NCBI GenBank assembly: GCA_964387075.1
Contig: CAYLVB010000003.1
Coordinates: 310,001 to 374,000, forward strand
Length of the DNA stretch: 64,000 bases
Reading direction: 5' to 3'
Origin: PALSA-968 sp964387075
GTDB lineage: Bacteria > Bacteroidota > Bacteroidia > B-17B0 > Aurantibacillaceae
Position 1 is the first letter of the stretch, and every line of letters begins with the position of its first letter. Made by a program: the position numbers and the translations under genes. The notes beneath the pieces were generated by a model. It searched no databases. It saw only the letters and a program-made list of their open reading frames with translations, and was not told where the DNA came from. This document shows positions 40,928 through 50,164 of this stretch, piece after piece.

Positions 40928-43900
40928 CTATTTTACGAACGAATTAAAGTACTGGTTTACTTTGCCTCTGTAATAGGGAGTAAGGCTTGGCGGCATGGTC
41001 TTTAAGAGCTCGGTTTCCTGCTCTTTCAGCTTCTGGTACTCCAGGAACACTGCAGGGTTGGCATAATCCTGCTGCTTGGCCTCGTTGCTCTTGCGCTGCT
41101 CGTCCTGTTCCTGTTCGCGCTGGGCCTTTTCGCTTTCCAGCATCTTGGTAAGGATCTCCTGCTGGCGTTTGAGGGTTTCCTGCGTAATGGCTTTGTTCAC
41201 CAGGTCGGTCTCGGTCTCTTCCATCTTGCTTAAAATATCGCCACCGGGGTTATTACCGCCGTTCTTCTGCATCTTCGATAAGGCATCCTGTACAGCCTTG
41301 CGGATAGCCTCCTGCTCAGCCGCCATTTTGGCCAGGCTCTCGCTCATGCCGGGAACATTGCCATAGGGATTGTTGCCCTGTTTTTGTCCGCCCTGCTGAC
41401 CTTTGCCGTCTTTTTCCCCGGGTTTTTTACCCCCTTGCTGTTTGCCTTGCTGCTCGAGCATTTTTTTCATTTGCTCTATCTGCTTGTTCAATGATTCCTG
41501 CATCTGGCGCATATTGGCCATGCTGGGCTTGGATCCCTGGCCGGCACCGGGCTTCTTGCAATTTCCTTTGCCCTGCTTGCTGCCTTTTTTCTTTTTGCCT
41601 TCCTTTTCCGATTTCTGCATTTGCTCAAGCGCTTCGTTCAACATCAGCGCCAGGTTATTGATGGAGGTCATGGAGGTTTGACCACGCATTTGTGCTTCGG
41701 GAGTATTGCGTTCTTCAAAAGCGGTAATGGCCTTTTGCATGTTGGCCTGCACATTGCTGATCTCTCGGTTTATCTCGGCCGATACTTTAGGATTACGTTT
41801 ACTAAGCGCGAGTAAGCTATCTTCTATCATCCTGCTGTCGTCCTGCAATTGCTTTTGCTTTTTAGCCAGGTTGGTGTATTTAGGATTAGAGGTTTTGGTG
41901 ATCTGCACTTCTTTGGCCAGCTCTTCCTGGTCGAACGACACGCGCAAAAGATTTTCCAGTATCTGGCGTATGTCCTGCATATCCTCTCCCTGCTGCTCTT
42001 GTTCCTGCATGGCCTGCTCCATCTGCTGCTCCATTTTCTCCATCTCATCGGCGGCCTGCTGCTGAGAATCTGAGGCTTTCTTTTTATTGTTCTTCTGTAA
42101 TTGCTGCGAAGCGTTCTGCTGTTGCTCACTTACTTTCTGCTCGCTTTGTTTGGTATCGGGAATGGGCATGGGCTCCTGCAACTTGCTGTTGAGGTCCTTC
42201 ATCTCCTGCATGTCCTTCTTCAGGTCTTCAAACTTTTTGTTGAGCTCTTCCTGTTTTTGCTGCAGTTGCTCTTTCGTTAATTTTTGCTCAGGCGTTTTCT
42301 GCCCGGCGTTCTTTTGTTCGTTGTTCTTTTGGTCAGGGTTCTTTTGCTCGTTGTTTTTCTGATCAGGATTCTTTTGCTCATTATTCTTTTGATCCGGGTT
42401 CTTCTGCTCGTTGTTCTTTTCCTGGTTCTTTTCGTTTGCCTTATCGTCTTGTTTCTTATTCTCCGTTTGTTTCGCTAATTCTTCCTGTTTTTGGGCTAGC
42501 TCATCCAGTTTCTTCGTCACATCCTCCATCTTGTTCTCAACTTCCATTTGCTTGAACTGTTCCAGCGTACGATCCAGTTCTTTCTCAATATCCTTGTCGC
42601 TCAGCTTCAGTTTCTCGAGGGTCTCCTGCACTTTTTGCTTGTCCATCTTCTCCATCAGTTTCTGGAGCTCGTCGAAGAGTTTTTTCATTTCGGGGGTCAT
42701 GATGTTCTCGAAAAGTTTTTCCAGCTCTTTCTGTTTTTCCAGAATGTTTTCGTCCTGCTGCTTGTATTTGTTCTGCTCTTCGTTGTTCTGCTGGTTGGCG
42801 TCCTTGGCCTGCTCTACTTTCTGCTGAAGCTCTTTTTGTTTTTCCAGCAGGTTCTCCAGTTTCTTTTTCTCTTCCCAGCCCAGTTGCTTTTTCTCGAGCA
42901 TTTTTTTGTTGAGGTCGGCAATTTCTTTTTGCAGTTCTTTCGCCTTCTTCACGCTTTCTTCCAGCTCGTCCTTTATCTTGTTGTTATTTTTCTCGGTGTT
43001 CTTATCCAATTCCTCAAGCGTAGGCGCTTTAAAGGACATGACGTGACTGCGTGCCGATTTTGAACCGTTCACGCCGTCGTTATCCCAGACCTCGAAGTAA
43101 TATTCCAGTTTATCGCCGGCCTTTAATTCAAAACGCGAGATATCGATATAGTGCACGAATGGCTGCGTAAGCTGCGCTTTTTGCAGCGACATCATTGTTG
43201 TTTCGGTTCTTTCTACCGGGGTACCGCTGGTATCGGAAGTATAAAGTTTATAGTGAAAATCGAAGCGGTTAAAGCCGTAATCGTCTTTGATGAGGCCCGA
43301 GAAATAAATGTTGTTGGGTTTTAAGGAGTCGCGGCGCTCGTTCAGCTCTACAGATGGAAAAGCATCGGGAACCACGTTGATGGCGTAGTTAACAGAATCG
43401 GCTTTAGGGACGAATTTGTTTTGCGTATTGATACTGTAAGCCGCGTTCTGCATGAAGCGGCGGGTGAAAGAGAATTTATTTTCGGCAACCGGGCTTAGGT
43501 TGAGTGATGAATCGGAGAAATGAAGCGCAATGCTTTCGCTGTTCCGGGTATTGAACACCCAAGTGATCTTTGTTCCCTGCGGCACCAGCATGTCGCCTGT
43601 GTTGCTGATAGTCTCGTCCTTGCGGTTGAGGTAAGCGGGGTATTTTAGTTGCGCCTCAAAGCCAAGCAGCGTTGGTTTTGGAAGAGCGGTTAGTTTGTAG
43701 TCTTTCGAAGAAAAACCTCCGCCCATAATGTTAAAGTCAATGTCCTTCTGCACATTCTTAAAGGTGTAAGTAAAAGAACTTGCGTTCTCTTTTTCTAATT
43801 TAAACTCGTTGCCATTAATGACGATAAAACTTTCGGCGGGAACCTGGTCGCCGTTTATTTTCACTCTCAAAACAAAATCCTGCTGCTGCACGGCTTTCAG

Positions 43901-44536
43901 CTCTTTGTTCTCTACTTCAAAAGTAAAAGGAGCTTCTTTTTCAAAATAGGTTCCGTGGTTGATGAGGCGATTGGTTCCGGTAGATAGAATTTTTGGCGCA
44001 ACGATCAAAATGCCAAGCAAAAGCAATACAGGAATGATGGCGTATTTTAAATATTTTCGGTTCTCGCTGAGGTCGATCGCCGCGGCGAAAGGAACGGGTT
44101 TCAGTTCGGAGATCTTTTGGTTGATGCCCGCGTTCAGCAGTTCAACCGAAACAACGTTTTGCTGCGTACTTTGAAGTTGTAAGACATTCAGCAGTTTATC
44201 CTGCACATTGTTAAAGTGACTGCCGATGATCTGGGCCGCCTGGTCATAGCTGATGACGGAACCGAAGCTGTTTAGTTTTAAGAGCGGAATAGCAATGTAT
44301 TTTCCTAAGACATAGGCGGTGGTAACAATGAAAGCGTAAAATAGAACGGTGCGCATGGTTGTGCTGAACTCCGCGAAATACTCGAGCGTACTTACGCCAA
44401 TATAAAAAAGCAACACCAAACCCACCGAATAGATCAGGCCGCGTATTAACTGGTTCTTGTAATACTTACGGATGAATTCGTCGAGCTTCTGGTGAATGAT
44501 ATTTCCGGCTACACTGCTCATGCTAATTATACCCAT
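40928..44536 (-). CDS. DUF4175-family giant membrane/coiled-coil protein
   Basis: 1202 residues; the start may be the ATG at 44521 (MSSVAGNIIHQ), since a TACCTTTA box overlaps the first ATG. Two N-terminal helices (about 35-55, 67-87), a third near 170-190, a beta-rich periplasmic region (200-500), then about 650 residues of low-complexity coiled coil rich in Glu, Lys, Gln and Asn, including four copies of a 10-residue unit (NNEQKNPDQK, nucleotides 42307-42421). DUF4175 is conserved across Bacteroidota with unknown role; by layout it might span or scaffold the envelope. Sits between the propeller/SpoIIE gene and the RsbW-like kinase. Confidence 0.85.
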   Translation of the reverse strand: MGIISMSSVAGNIIHQKLDEFIRKYYKNQLIRGLIYSVGLVLLFYIGVSTLEYFAEFSTTMRTVLFYAFIVTTAYVLGKYIAIPLLKLNSFGSVISYDQAAQIIGSHFNNVQDKLLNVLQLQSTQQNVVSVELLNAGINQKISELKPVPFAAAIDLSENRKYLKYAIIPVLLLLGILIVAPKILSTGTNRLINHGTYFEKEAPFTFEVENKELKAVQQQDFVLRVKINGDQVPAESFIVINGNEFKLEKENASSFTYTFKNVQKDIDFNIMGGGFSSKDYKLTALPKPTLLGFEAQLKYPAYLNRKDETISNTGDMLVPQGTKITWVFNTRNSESIALHFSDSSLNLSPVAENKFSFTRRFMQNAAYSINTQNKFVPKADSVNYAINVVPDAFPSVELNERRDSLKPNNIYFSGLIKDDYGFNRFDFHYKLYTSDTSGTPVERTETTMMSLQKAQLTQPFVHYIDISRFELKAGDKLEYYFEVWDNDGVNGSKSARSHVMSFKAPTLEELDKNTEKNNNKIKDELEESVKKAKELQKEIADLNKKMLEKKQLGWEEKKKLENLLEKQKELQQKVEQAKDANQQNNEEQNKYKQQDENILEKQKELEKLFENIMTPEMKKLFDELQKLMEKMDKQKVQETLEKLKLSDKDIEKELDRTLEQFKQMEVENKMEDVTKKLDELAQKQEELAKQTENKKQDDKANEKNQEKNNEQKNPDQKNNEQKNPDQKNNEQKNPDQKNNEQKNAGQKTPEQKLTKEQLQQKQEELNKKFEDLKKDMQEMKDLNSKLQEPMPIPDTKQSEQKVSEQQQNASQQLQKNNKKKASDSQQQAADEMEKMEQQMEQAMQEQEQQGEDMQDIRQILENLLRVSFDQEELAKEVQITKTSNPKYTNLAKKQKQLQDDSRMIEDSLLALSKRNPKVSAEINREISNVQANMQKAITAFEERNTPEAQMRGQTSMTSINNLALMLNEALEQMQKSEKEGKKKKGSKQGKGNCKKPGAGQGSKPSMANMRQMQESLNKQIEQMKKMLEQQGKQQGGKKPGEKDGKGQQGGQKQGNNPYGNVPGMSESLAKMAAEQEAIRKAVQDALSKMQKNGGNNPGGDILSKMEETETDLVNKAITQETLKRQQEILTKMLESEKAQREQEQDEQRKSNEAKQQDYANPAVFLEYQKLKEQETELLKTMPPSLTPYYRGKVNQYFNSFVK
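42307..42421 (-). repeat. 30-bp coding tandem repeat in DUF4175 gene
   Basis: About four in-frame copies of a 30-bp unit (10 codons, NNEQKNPDQK). Copies differ at third codon positions, so the array is not recent, but its length could vary between strains. Confidence 0.75.
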
Positions 44537-44648
44537 AAAGGTAAGGAATTTCGGGCGGATGTATTGGGCCGGGAGGGGGAAAGTGCGGAATCATAACAGC
44601 TTTTAACATTTAGAGTTAAAAACCGTCAGTTTTCCATAAAAAGGAAGC

Positions 44649-47600
44649 TTAAACCCTTACCCCAATTATCGTAACGTCGTCAACCTGTTCAAGCGCGCCG
44701 CGCCAATCCTCAAAGCGTTTATCCAAAACAGCTCTTTGCTCGGCCATAGGTTTATTGTGAATGTCTACCAGTATCTGCTCCAGCTGCTTGTACTTGAATT
44801 TTTTACCTCTGGGCCCTCCAAACTGGTCGGCATAACCATCCGTTAAAAGGTACACCACATCGCCTTTGTTAAGCTGCACTTCGTGATTGGTGTAAGGTTT
44901 CTTCACGTCGTCGGTCGAGCCGCTGATCGACTGTTTGTCGGCTTTAATTTCTTTTAGTTCACCACCGGTAAAGATGTAAAGTGAATTATTGGCGCCCGAG
45001 AACTGGATCTTGCGTGTGACAAAATCAAAGGCCACCATGGTGATATCCATCCCATCGCGGATGATCTCGCCTTTTTGCTGCGCCTTGAGGTTGTTGGGCA
45101 ATTCGCGGTTTATATAGTCAAGGGCCTGGGCCGGAGAATTGATGTCGGGATTTTTGGTGGTCTGGCTCAGCAGCGAGCTGGAAATAATACTCATCAAAGC
45201 GCCCGGAACACCGTGGCCGGTACAATCGACCGCCGCCACCACCGATAAAGGCGTGTTGGTTACGCTGTGCCTGATCTGCACCATCCAGTAAAAATCTCCG
45301 CTTACAATGTCTTTGGGTTTGTACAAAACAAAATGGTTGCCCAATGCTTCGCGCATCTCATCCTGCGGAGGCAAAATGCTCAGCTGGATACGCTTGGCGT
45401 AATTGATGCTGTCTACGATCTCTTTTTGTTTCTCTTCCACCAGTTCTTTTTGGTGTACTACCTCGGCGGTTCGTTCTAAAACGGTTTCCTCCAGTTCTTT
45501 CTGTCTTCTGCGCAGCGCCGCTGTTCTTACGCGGAAAAAGGTGATACTTCCAACAACAAAAAGCACAGCCGCTAAAATCCTGAACCACCAGGTCTGCCAC
45601 CAAGGGGGCCGAATGGTAAAGCCGTAAGTAAACGCCTCGCTCCAAACACCATCTTTATTGATGGCTTTTACTTTAAAAGTATAAGTTCCCGGAGGAACGT
45701 TACTGTACACCGCTTCTGTTTTGCTGGTAGAAGGAGTCCATCTTTCTTCCAGCCCTTCCAGCTGGTAGCGGTACTGGATCTTGTTCTGGCTCTTGAAGTT
45801 GATGCCCACATAGCTAAAAGAAACATGGTTATGGCCGTAGGGCAAAGAGAGTTGCTCAGGGATAGGATACCACTTGTTGAGTTTACTAAACTCAACGCCC
45901 GAATATTTAGGATCCTCGCCCGCCTTTGCCCATGGAATTTCTTCGAAATGCACTTTCAGACTTTTCAGGTGCATGATCGGGGCTTTGTCGTCGGGCATAT
46001 CCTGCGAAGGATCATAGCGTGTAAGCATTTTTCCGGTTCCCCACCAGATAAATCCTTTGCTGTCCTCAAACACAGAGTTCTGCAATGCATCATTCCCCAG
46101 GAAACCATCGCTGAGGTCGTAAATGGTGAACTCGGGCGCGTCCTTGTTCTTTCTCAGGCTCATCTTGGTCAAACCATTTTCTGTACCCAGCCAGAGATTG
46201 CCATGCATATCCTGCACAATGCTCCAAACGCGGTTATTGCTCAAGCCCTCTTTCTCTGTGTATGAAACGAATTTTTTTCCATCGAACTTGCAAACACCAC
46301 CCTCATCTGTACCAAACCAAATGTTGTGGTAATTGTCCTGCAGCATACTGTAAACCGTATTGCTTGGCAACCCTTCTTTTTTGGTGAAAGCGGTGAAGTT
46401 CTTTCCATCAAACTTTATTGCCCCGCCGCCATCGGTACCAAACCATATATTGCCATCAGTATCCTGCATGATAGAATACACGATGTCGCTGCCAAAACCT
46501 TCTTCTTTTGTAAAATGTGTAAAATTCTTTCCGTCAAACAAAGTAACGCCGCCGCTGTTGGTGCCAAACCACATGTTCTTATCGCGATCCTGCATCATGG
46601 AGTAAACCTGGTTGCCGCTTAAGCCTTGCTCTTCGGTATATTGGTAAAAGTTCTTTCCGTCAAAACGACATACGCCGTCGCCGTTGGTGCCAAACCACAT
46701 GTTGTTATCGCTGTCCTCCAAAATGCTCCAGATGCGGTTATTGTTGAGGCCCTGCGCGGCTGTGTACGTATAGAAACTTTCTCCATCGTATTTACAAACG
46801 CCGCCGCCATTGGTTCCGAACCAAAGGTTGTTCGCGTGATCTTCGTAAGTGCGATACACCGCGTTATTGCTCAAACCTTCTTTCTTCGTAAAGTGCGTAA
46901 AGCAGCTTCTGTCATATTTGGTTACACCATGGCCATCGGTTCCAAACCACAGATCGCCGTTACCGTCCTGCAGCAAACACAAAATAGAACTTCCGCTCAA
47001 TCCTTCGTATTCGGTGAAGCAGGTAAGGTTTGTTCCATCGTATTTGCAAACACCTTTTCCGTTGGTGGCTATCCAGATGTTGCCGCTTTTATCTTCCGCA
47101 ATGGCGTTTACCGAGTTAAGCGTTAAGCCGGAATTCTCGGTGTACTGTGTAATGCTGTTCCCGTTGAAGCGACAAACACCTCCGCCATCAGTTCCCATCC
47201 AAATGTTCCCGTTCTTATCTTCTATGATGGAGGTGATGATACCGCTGCTCAACCCGTCATCTTCGGTAAAAGCTGTAAAATTCTTTCCATCAAATTTATA
47301 AAGACCATCGCCGTAAGTTCCCATCCAGATGTTTCCTTTGCGGTCCTGTGCCATGCTGATCACGTAATTGCTGGCAAAACCATTGTCTTTTCCGTACCAG
47401 GTAAAATTAATGCCGTCGTATTTGCAAACGCCTCCGCCGGCCGAGCCGAACCACATGTTGTTGTCTTTATCGCATAACACGCTCCACACCGCGTTATTGA
47501 TCAATCCTTCTTTCTCGGTTAGAATGGTAAAATTATTTCCATCGTATTTGCAAACGCCGCCGCCATCCGTACCAAACCAAAGATCGCCGTTCTTATCTTC

Positions 47601-48203
47601 GGCCATACAAACCACAAAATTATTTGGCAGTCCCTGCTTCTCAGAAAAATTCATGAAATCGGTTCCGTCATATTTGCTCACGCCGCCGCCCTTGGTGCCA
47701 AACCAGATATTTCCGCCCTGGTCCTGCAGCATGGAGCTGATGTAAGAAGAACTTAAGCCCTGGGCAATATCGAAGAATTTAAAACCGATAGGATTTTGCT
47801 CGCGCATGGCGGGCGAAAGCGCAACGGTTGTTTTAGGCGTTAGACAAGGCACGACAAGCGGATTGGCTTTTACAAGTTGAGGTTTGATGCTGTCGCTGTT
47901 CAGTTTCGTGCCGCTCACATCGTCTACCGTTTTTAATGGCCCTACGGGGTGAATGTTATTGAAACCGGTGGTGACTTCAGGGTTTCCTGCTTTTACTACG
48001 ATGGGCTTGCCGGCCTCTAACACTTTACCTTCCAGCGAAACGGGTTTAGGCCCCTGTAAGGAAGTGGTTGTACCAAGTGCGGCAGAATCTGATCTTGCAG
48101 CGGTTGCTTCGGCGTCGGCAGGGGCTTCATTCTTACAGGAGAAGACAAAGCCAGCGGATAACGCAATAAAAAGAAAAAAAGGTATTAAGGCTTTGATGCG
48201 CAT
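44649..48203 (-). CDS. Double seven-bladed regulator-propeller receptor with Y_Y_Y and SpoIIE phosphatase output
   Basis: 1184 residues. Signal/lipobox-like N-terminus (Cys23 in VFSCKNE); about 138-745: fourteen blades of the two-component-regulator propeller type, each ending in a 'NIWFGTDGGG'-like turn (W-F/M/L-G-T), enough for two seven-bladed propellers; Y_Y_Y domain about 780-850; TM about 862-884; coiled coil 886-925; SpoIIE/PP2C phosphatase about 935-1184 ('SGDFYWM', 'VDCTGHGVPGALMS', 'LLTDGYADQFGG', 'DVTIIGVRV'). Ligand outside, Ser/Thr phosphatase inside. Probable partner of the RsbW-like kinase at 40460. Confidence 0.92.
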   Translation of the reverse strand: MRIKALIPFFLFIALSAGFVFSCKNEAPADAEATAARSDSAALGTTTSLQGPKPVSLEGKVLEAGKPIVVKAGNPEVTTGFNNIHPVGPLKTVDDVSGTKLNSDSIKPQLVKANPLVVPCLTPKTTVALSPAMREQNPIGFKFFDIAQGLSSSYISSMLQDQGGNIWFGTKGGGVSKYDGTDFMNFSEKQGLPNNFVVCMAEDKNGDLWFGTDGGGVCKYDGNNFTILTEKEGLINNAVWSVLCDKDNNMWFGSAGGGVCKYDGINFTWYGKDNGFASNYVISMAQDRKGNIWMGTYGDGLYKFDGKNFTAFTEDDGLSSGIITSIIEDKNGNIWMGTDGGGVCRFNGNSITQYTENSGLTLNSVNAIAEDKSGNIWIATNGKGVCKYDGTNLTCFTEYEGLSGSSILCLLQDGNGDLWFGTDGHGVTKYDRSCFTHFTKKEGLSNNAVYRTYEDHANNLWFGTNGGGVCKYDGESFYTYTAAQGLNNNRIWSILEDSDNNMWFGTNGDGVCRFDGKNFYQYTEEQGLSGNQVYSMMQDRDKNMWFGTNSGGVTLFDGKNFTHFTKEEGFGSDIVYSIMQDTDGNIWFGTDGGGAIKFDGKNFTAFTKKEGLPSNTVYSMLQDNYHNIWFGTDEGGVCKFDGKKFVSYTEKEGLSNNRVWSIVQDMHGNLWLGTENGLTKMSLRKNKDAPEFTIYDLSDGFLGNDALQNSVFEDSKGFIWWGTGKMLTRYDPSQDMPDDKAPIMHLKSLKVHFEEIPWAKAGEDPKYSGVEFSKLNKWYPIPEQLSLPYGHNHVSFSYVGINFKSQNKIQYRYQLEGLEERWTPSTSKTEAVYSNVPPGTYTFKVKAINKDGVWSEAFTYGFTIRPPWWQTWWFRILAAVLFVVGSITFFRVRTAALRRRQKELEETVLERTAEVVHQKELVEEKQKEIVDSINYAKRIQLSILPPQDEMREALGNHFVLYKPKDIVSGDFYWMVQIRHSVTNTPLSVVAAVDCTGHGVPGALMSIISSSLLSQTTKNPDINSPAQALDYINRELPNNLKAQQKGEIIRDGMDITMVAFDFVTRKIQFSGANNSLYIFTGGELKEIKADKQSISGSTDDVKKPYTNHEVQLNKGDVVYLLTDGYADQFGGPRGKKFKYKQLEQILVDIHNKPMAEQRAVLDKRFEDWRGALEQVDDVTIIGVRV

Positions 48204-48275
48204 ACGAATTAAAAGGTAGCTAAAATACTAATTTTAATGTTCGGCCAACAAGAAAACTCCTTACACAAATGGCGC

Positions 48276-49256
48276 TTAGGCCCTATACATCACCTCTTTA
48301 ACGGCCTTAACCGTTTTAACAATATTAGGCAATGCTACATCAATAAGGGTAGGAGCGTAAGGAAGCGGAACGTCGGCATTGGTGATGCGTCGGATCGGCG
48401 CGTCGAGATGATCGAAAGCGTTCTTTTGCACCATGTAGGTGATCTCGGAAGAGATACTTGCCAGCGGCCAGGCCTCTTCTACAATAACCAGGCGGTTTGT
48501 TTTCTTTACTGATTCGATGATGGTGTTGTAATCAATAGGACGAACCGTACGCAGATCGATCACTTCGCAACTGATCCCTTCCTTGGCTAATTCTTCTGCA
48601 GCCTTCAAAGCCACCTTGGTAATTTTTCCGAAAGTGGCAATGGTCACATCGGTGCCGGCACGTTTAATATCGGCCACGCCAATGGGAATGATGTATTCTC
48701 CGTCGGGGATTTCTCCTTTATCGCCATACATCTGCTCGCTCTCCATGAAGATCACGGGATCATTATCGCGAATGGATGATTTCAAAAGTCCTTTTGCGTC
48801 CATGGGATTGGAAGGTACCACTACTTTTAAACCGGGGCAGTTGGCATACCAGCTCTCAAAAGCCTGAGAGTGTTGCGCGCCGAGTTGTCCTGCAGAAGCA
48901 GTTGGACCTCGAAACACAATGGGGCAGCTGTATTGTCCGCCGCTCATGCTGTACATTTTCGCGGCCGAGTTGATCACCTGGTCGATGGCCACCAGCGAGA
49001 AATTGAAGGTCATGAATTCTACAATGGGGCGCAGGCCGTTCATGGCGGCGCCGACGCCGATCCCGGCGAAACCGAGTTCGGCAATGGGTGTATCGATGAT
49101 GCGTTTGGGGCCGAATTCGGCCAGCATGCCTTTACTTACCTTGTAGGCGCCGTTGTATTCGGCTACTTCTTCGCCCATCAAAAACACTTTTTCGTCGCGG
49201 CGCATTTCTTCGTTCATGGCTTCGCGCAGGGCTTCACGGAATTCAACTGTTCTCAT
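48276..49256 (-). CDS. pdhB: Pyruvate dehydrogenase E1 component subunit beta
   Basis: 326 residues, full length. Transketolase pyrimidine-binding and C-terminal domains: 'LMGEEVAEYNGAYKVSKGM', 'DTPIAELGFAGIGVGAAMNGLRP' region, 'RGPTASAGQLGAQHSQAFE', 'VVPSNPMDAKGLL', 'DLRTVRPID'. Forms the alpha2beta2 E1 that decarboxylates pyruvate with thiamine diphosphate. The alpha, E2 and E3 genes are not in the window. Other 2-oxoacid E1-beta proteins look alike, but the alignment pattern fits PDH best. Confidence 0.93.
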   Translation of the reverse strand: MRTVEFREALREAMNEEMRRDEKVFLMGEEVAEYNGAYKVSKGMLAEFGPKRIIDTPIAELGFAGIGVGAAMNGLRPIVEFMTFNFSLVAIDQVINSAAKMYSMSGGQYSCPIVFRGPTASAGQLGAQHSQAFESWYANCPGLKVVVPSNPMDAKGLLKSSIRDNDPVIFMESEQMYGDKGEIPDGEYIIPIGVADIKRAGTDVTIATFGKITKVALKAAEELAKEGISCEVIDLRTVRPIDYNTIIESVKKTNRLVIVEEAWPLASISSEITYMVQKNAFDHLDAPIRRITNADVPLPYAPTLIDVALPNIVKTVKAVKEVMYRA

Positions 49257-49282
49257 GCGTAGTTTTTTGGCCCTCTCCCCAA

Positions 49283-49302
49283 CCCTCTCCCGCGGGAGAG
49301 GG
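49283..49302. repeat. Perfect 20-bp palindrome
   Basis: CCCTCTCCCGCGGGAGAGGG; no loop. A related imperfect arm (CCCTCTCCCC) sits 13 bp before it. Confidence 0.75.
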
Positions 49303-49368
49303 AGGATACAGGAAGAGCAAAAATAGGGTTTTTACCTATAAAAGCGTAATTTTTATGATGCAGTATTT

Positions 49369-49472
49369 GGGCGTTGCCTTCGGCTCGGGCTGCTGCGTGG
49401 TTCCGCTTTTTGCCCCGCCAAATACAGGGGCGTGGCAAAAGAGCCCCTTCGGGCACGCTGCATCCCTAACGC
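49369..49472. repeat. Hairpin-rich intergenic element, GGGCGTT...CCCTAACGC ends
   Basis: Starts GGGCGTTGCC and ends ATCCCTAACGC. The ends share GCGTT/AACGC as a terminal inverted repeat. Inside are a GCC-TTCG-GC mini-hairpin (49376-49384), a long stem (49407-49419 with 49429-49441, 12 of 13 positions paired) and GCCC-CTTC-GGGC (49443-49454). I recall similar GGGCGTT...TAACGC blocks in other Bacteroidota intergenic regions; whether they are mobile or expressed RNA is not known to me. Confidence 0.5.
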
Positions 49473-49495
49473 TAACAGCCGGTCAAGCTTATATT

Positions 49496-49538
49496 CCTTT
49501 GCGCTCTTTGCGTCTCCCTGGCTGTTTTCTTTGCGGTT
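49496..49538 (-). repeat. Dispersed repeat, copy 2
   Basis: Minus-strand copy of the repeat at 40400; the core 20-mer is at 49519-49538 with 18 of 20 bases identical. Extends as alternating TTTGCG units. Confidence 0.6.
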
Positions 49539-49580
49539 TCGGCTGCTTTGCTGTTAGCTGTTTTTCGTACTTTCGCAGAA

Positions 49581-50147
49581 ATGAGCAAATTCTTAATAGC
49601 AGGCTTGGGCAATATTGGCGAAGAATACGCCGGTACACGTCATAATGCGGGCTTTGAGGTGGCCGATGCGCTGGCTATGGATGCGGGTGTGCTTTTCAGG
49701 AACGACAGGTTGGCGAGCGTAGCGGAATTCAAATACAAGGGCAAACAAATTATTTTGATCAAACCAACCACTTATATGAACTTAAGCGGCAAGGCCATCA
49801 ATTACTGGCTGCAGGCCGAAAAAATAAAACCGGAAAATTTACTGGTACTGGTGGATGAGCTCGCTTTTCCGTTCGGACAAATTCGTATTCACCCAAAAGG
49901 AAGTGATGGCGGACATAACGGACTGAAAGATATACAAACCACTTTAGGCACGCAAAATTACGCCCGCTTGCGTTTTGGTATAGCCAACGCTTTTGGAAAA
50001 GGCAAACAGGTAGATTATGTTTTGGGAAAATGGAACGAAGAAGAAAGAAAACTTTTACCCGAGCGTATAAAATTTGCCGCCGACGCAGTAAAAATGTTTG
50101 TCTTTGCCGGCTTGCAGCAAACGATGAACGCGGTGAACAGCAAATAG
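49581..50147 (+). CDS. pth: Peptidyl-tRNA hydrolase
   Basis: 188 residues from the ATG at 49581; the open frame reaches back to 49548 but the family begins at 'MSKFLIAGLGNIGEEY'. Releases tRNA from stalled peptidyl-tRNA. Active-site positions are kept: Asn in GLGN (10), His in 'TRHNAGF' and Asp in 'VDELAFPFG'; 'GSDGGHNGLKDIQ' binds substrate. Standalone gene; the upstream gap is repeat rich. Confidence 0.96.
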   Translation: MSKFLIAGLGNIGEEYAGTRHNAGFEVADALAMDAGVLFRNDRLASVAEFKYKGKQIILIKPTTYMNLSGKAINYWLQAEKIKPENLLVLVDELAFPFGQIRIHPKGSDGGHNGLKDIQTTLGTQNYARLRFGIANAFGKGKQVDYVLGKWNEEERKLLPERIKFAADAVKMFVFAGLQQTMNAVNSK

Positions 50148-50164
50148 CGCCCACCGCGCTAACC

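Larger units (their letters stand above)
49257..49580. other. Repeat-rich intergenic region between pdhB and pth
   Basis: 324 bp without a credible gene. It holds a perfect palindrome (49283-49302), a hairpin-rich block (49369-49472) and a copy of a dispersed repeat (49496-49538). The divergent promoters of pdhB and pth must be inside it but no clear TAnnTTTG box is seen; TACTTTCG 13 bp before the pth ATG is a distant match. Confidence 0.75.

Noticed and set aside
42411..43063. Long Leu/Phe/Ser-rich plus-strand frames opposite the DUF4175 gene
   Set aside because: Their composition is the complement of Gln/Lys/Glu repeats; no start context, no conserved motif.
46200..47800. Regular repeats of about 125 bp that might be taken for a CRISPR or DNA repeat array
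   Set aside because: They are diverged, in frame, and encode propeller blades.
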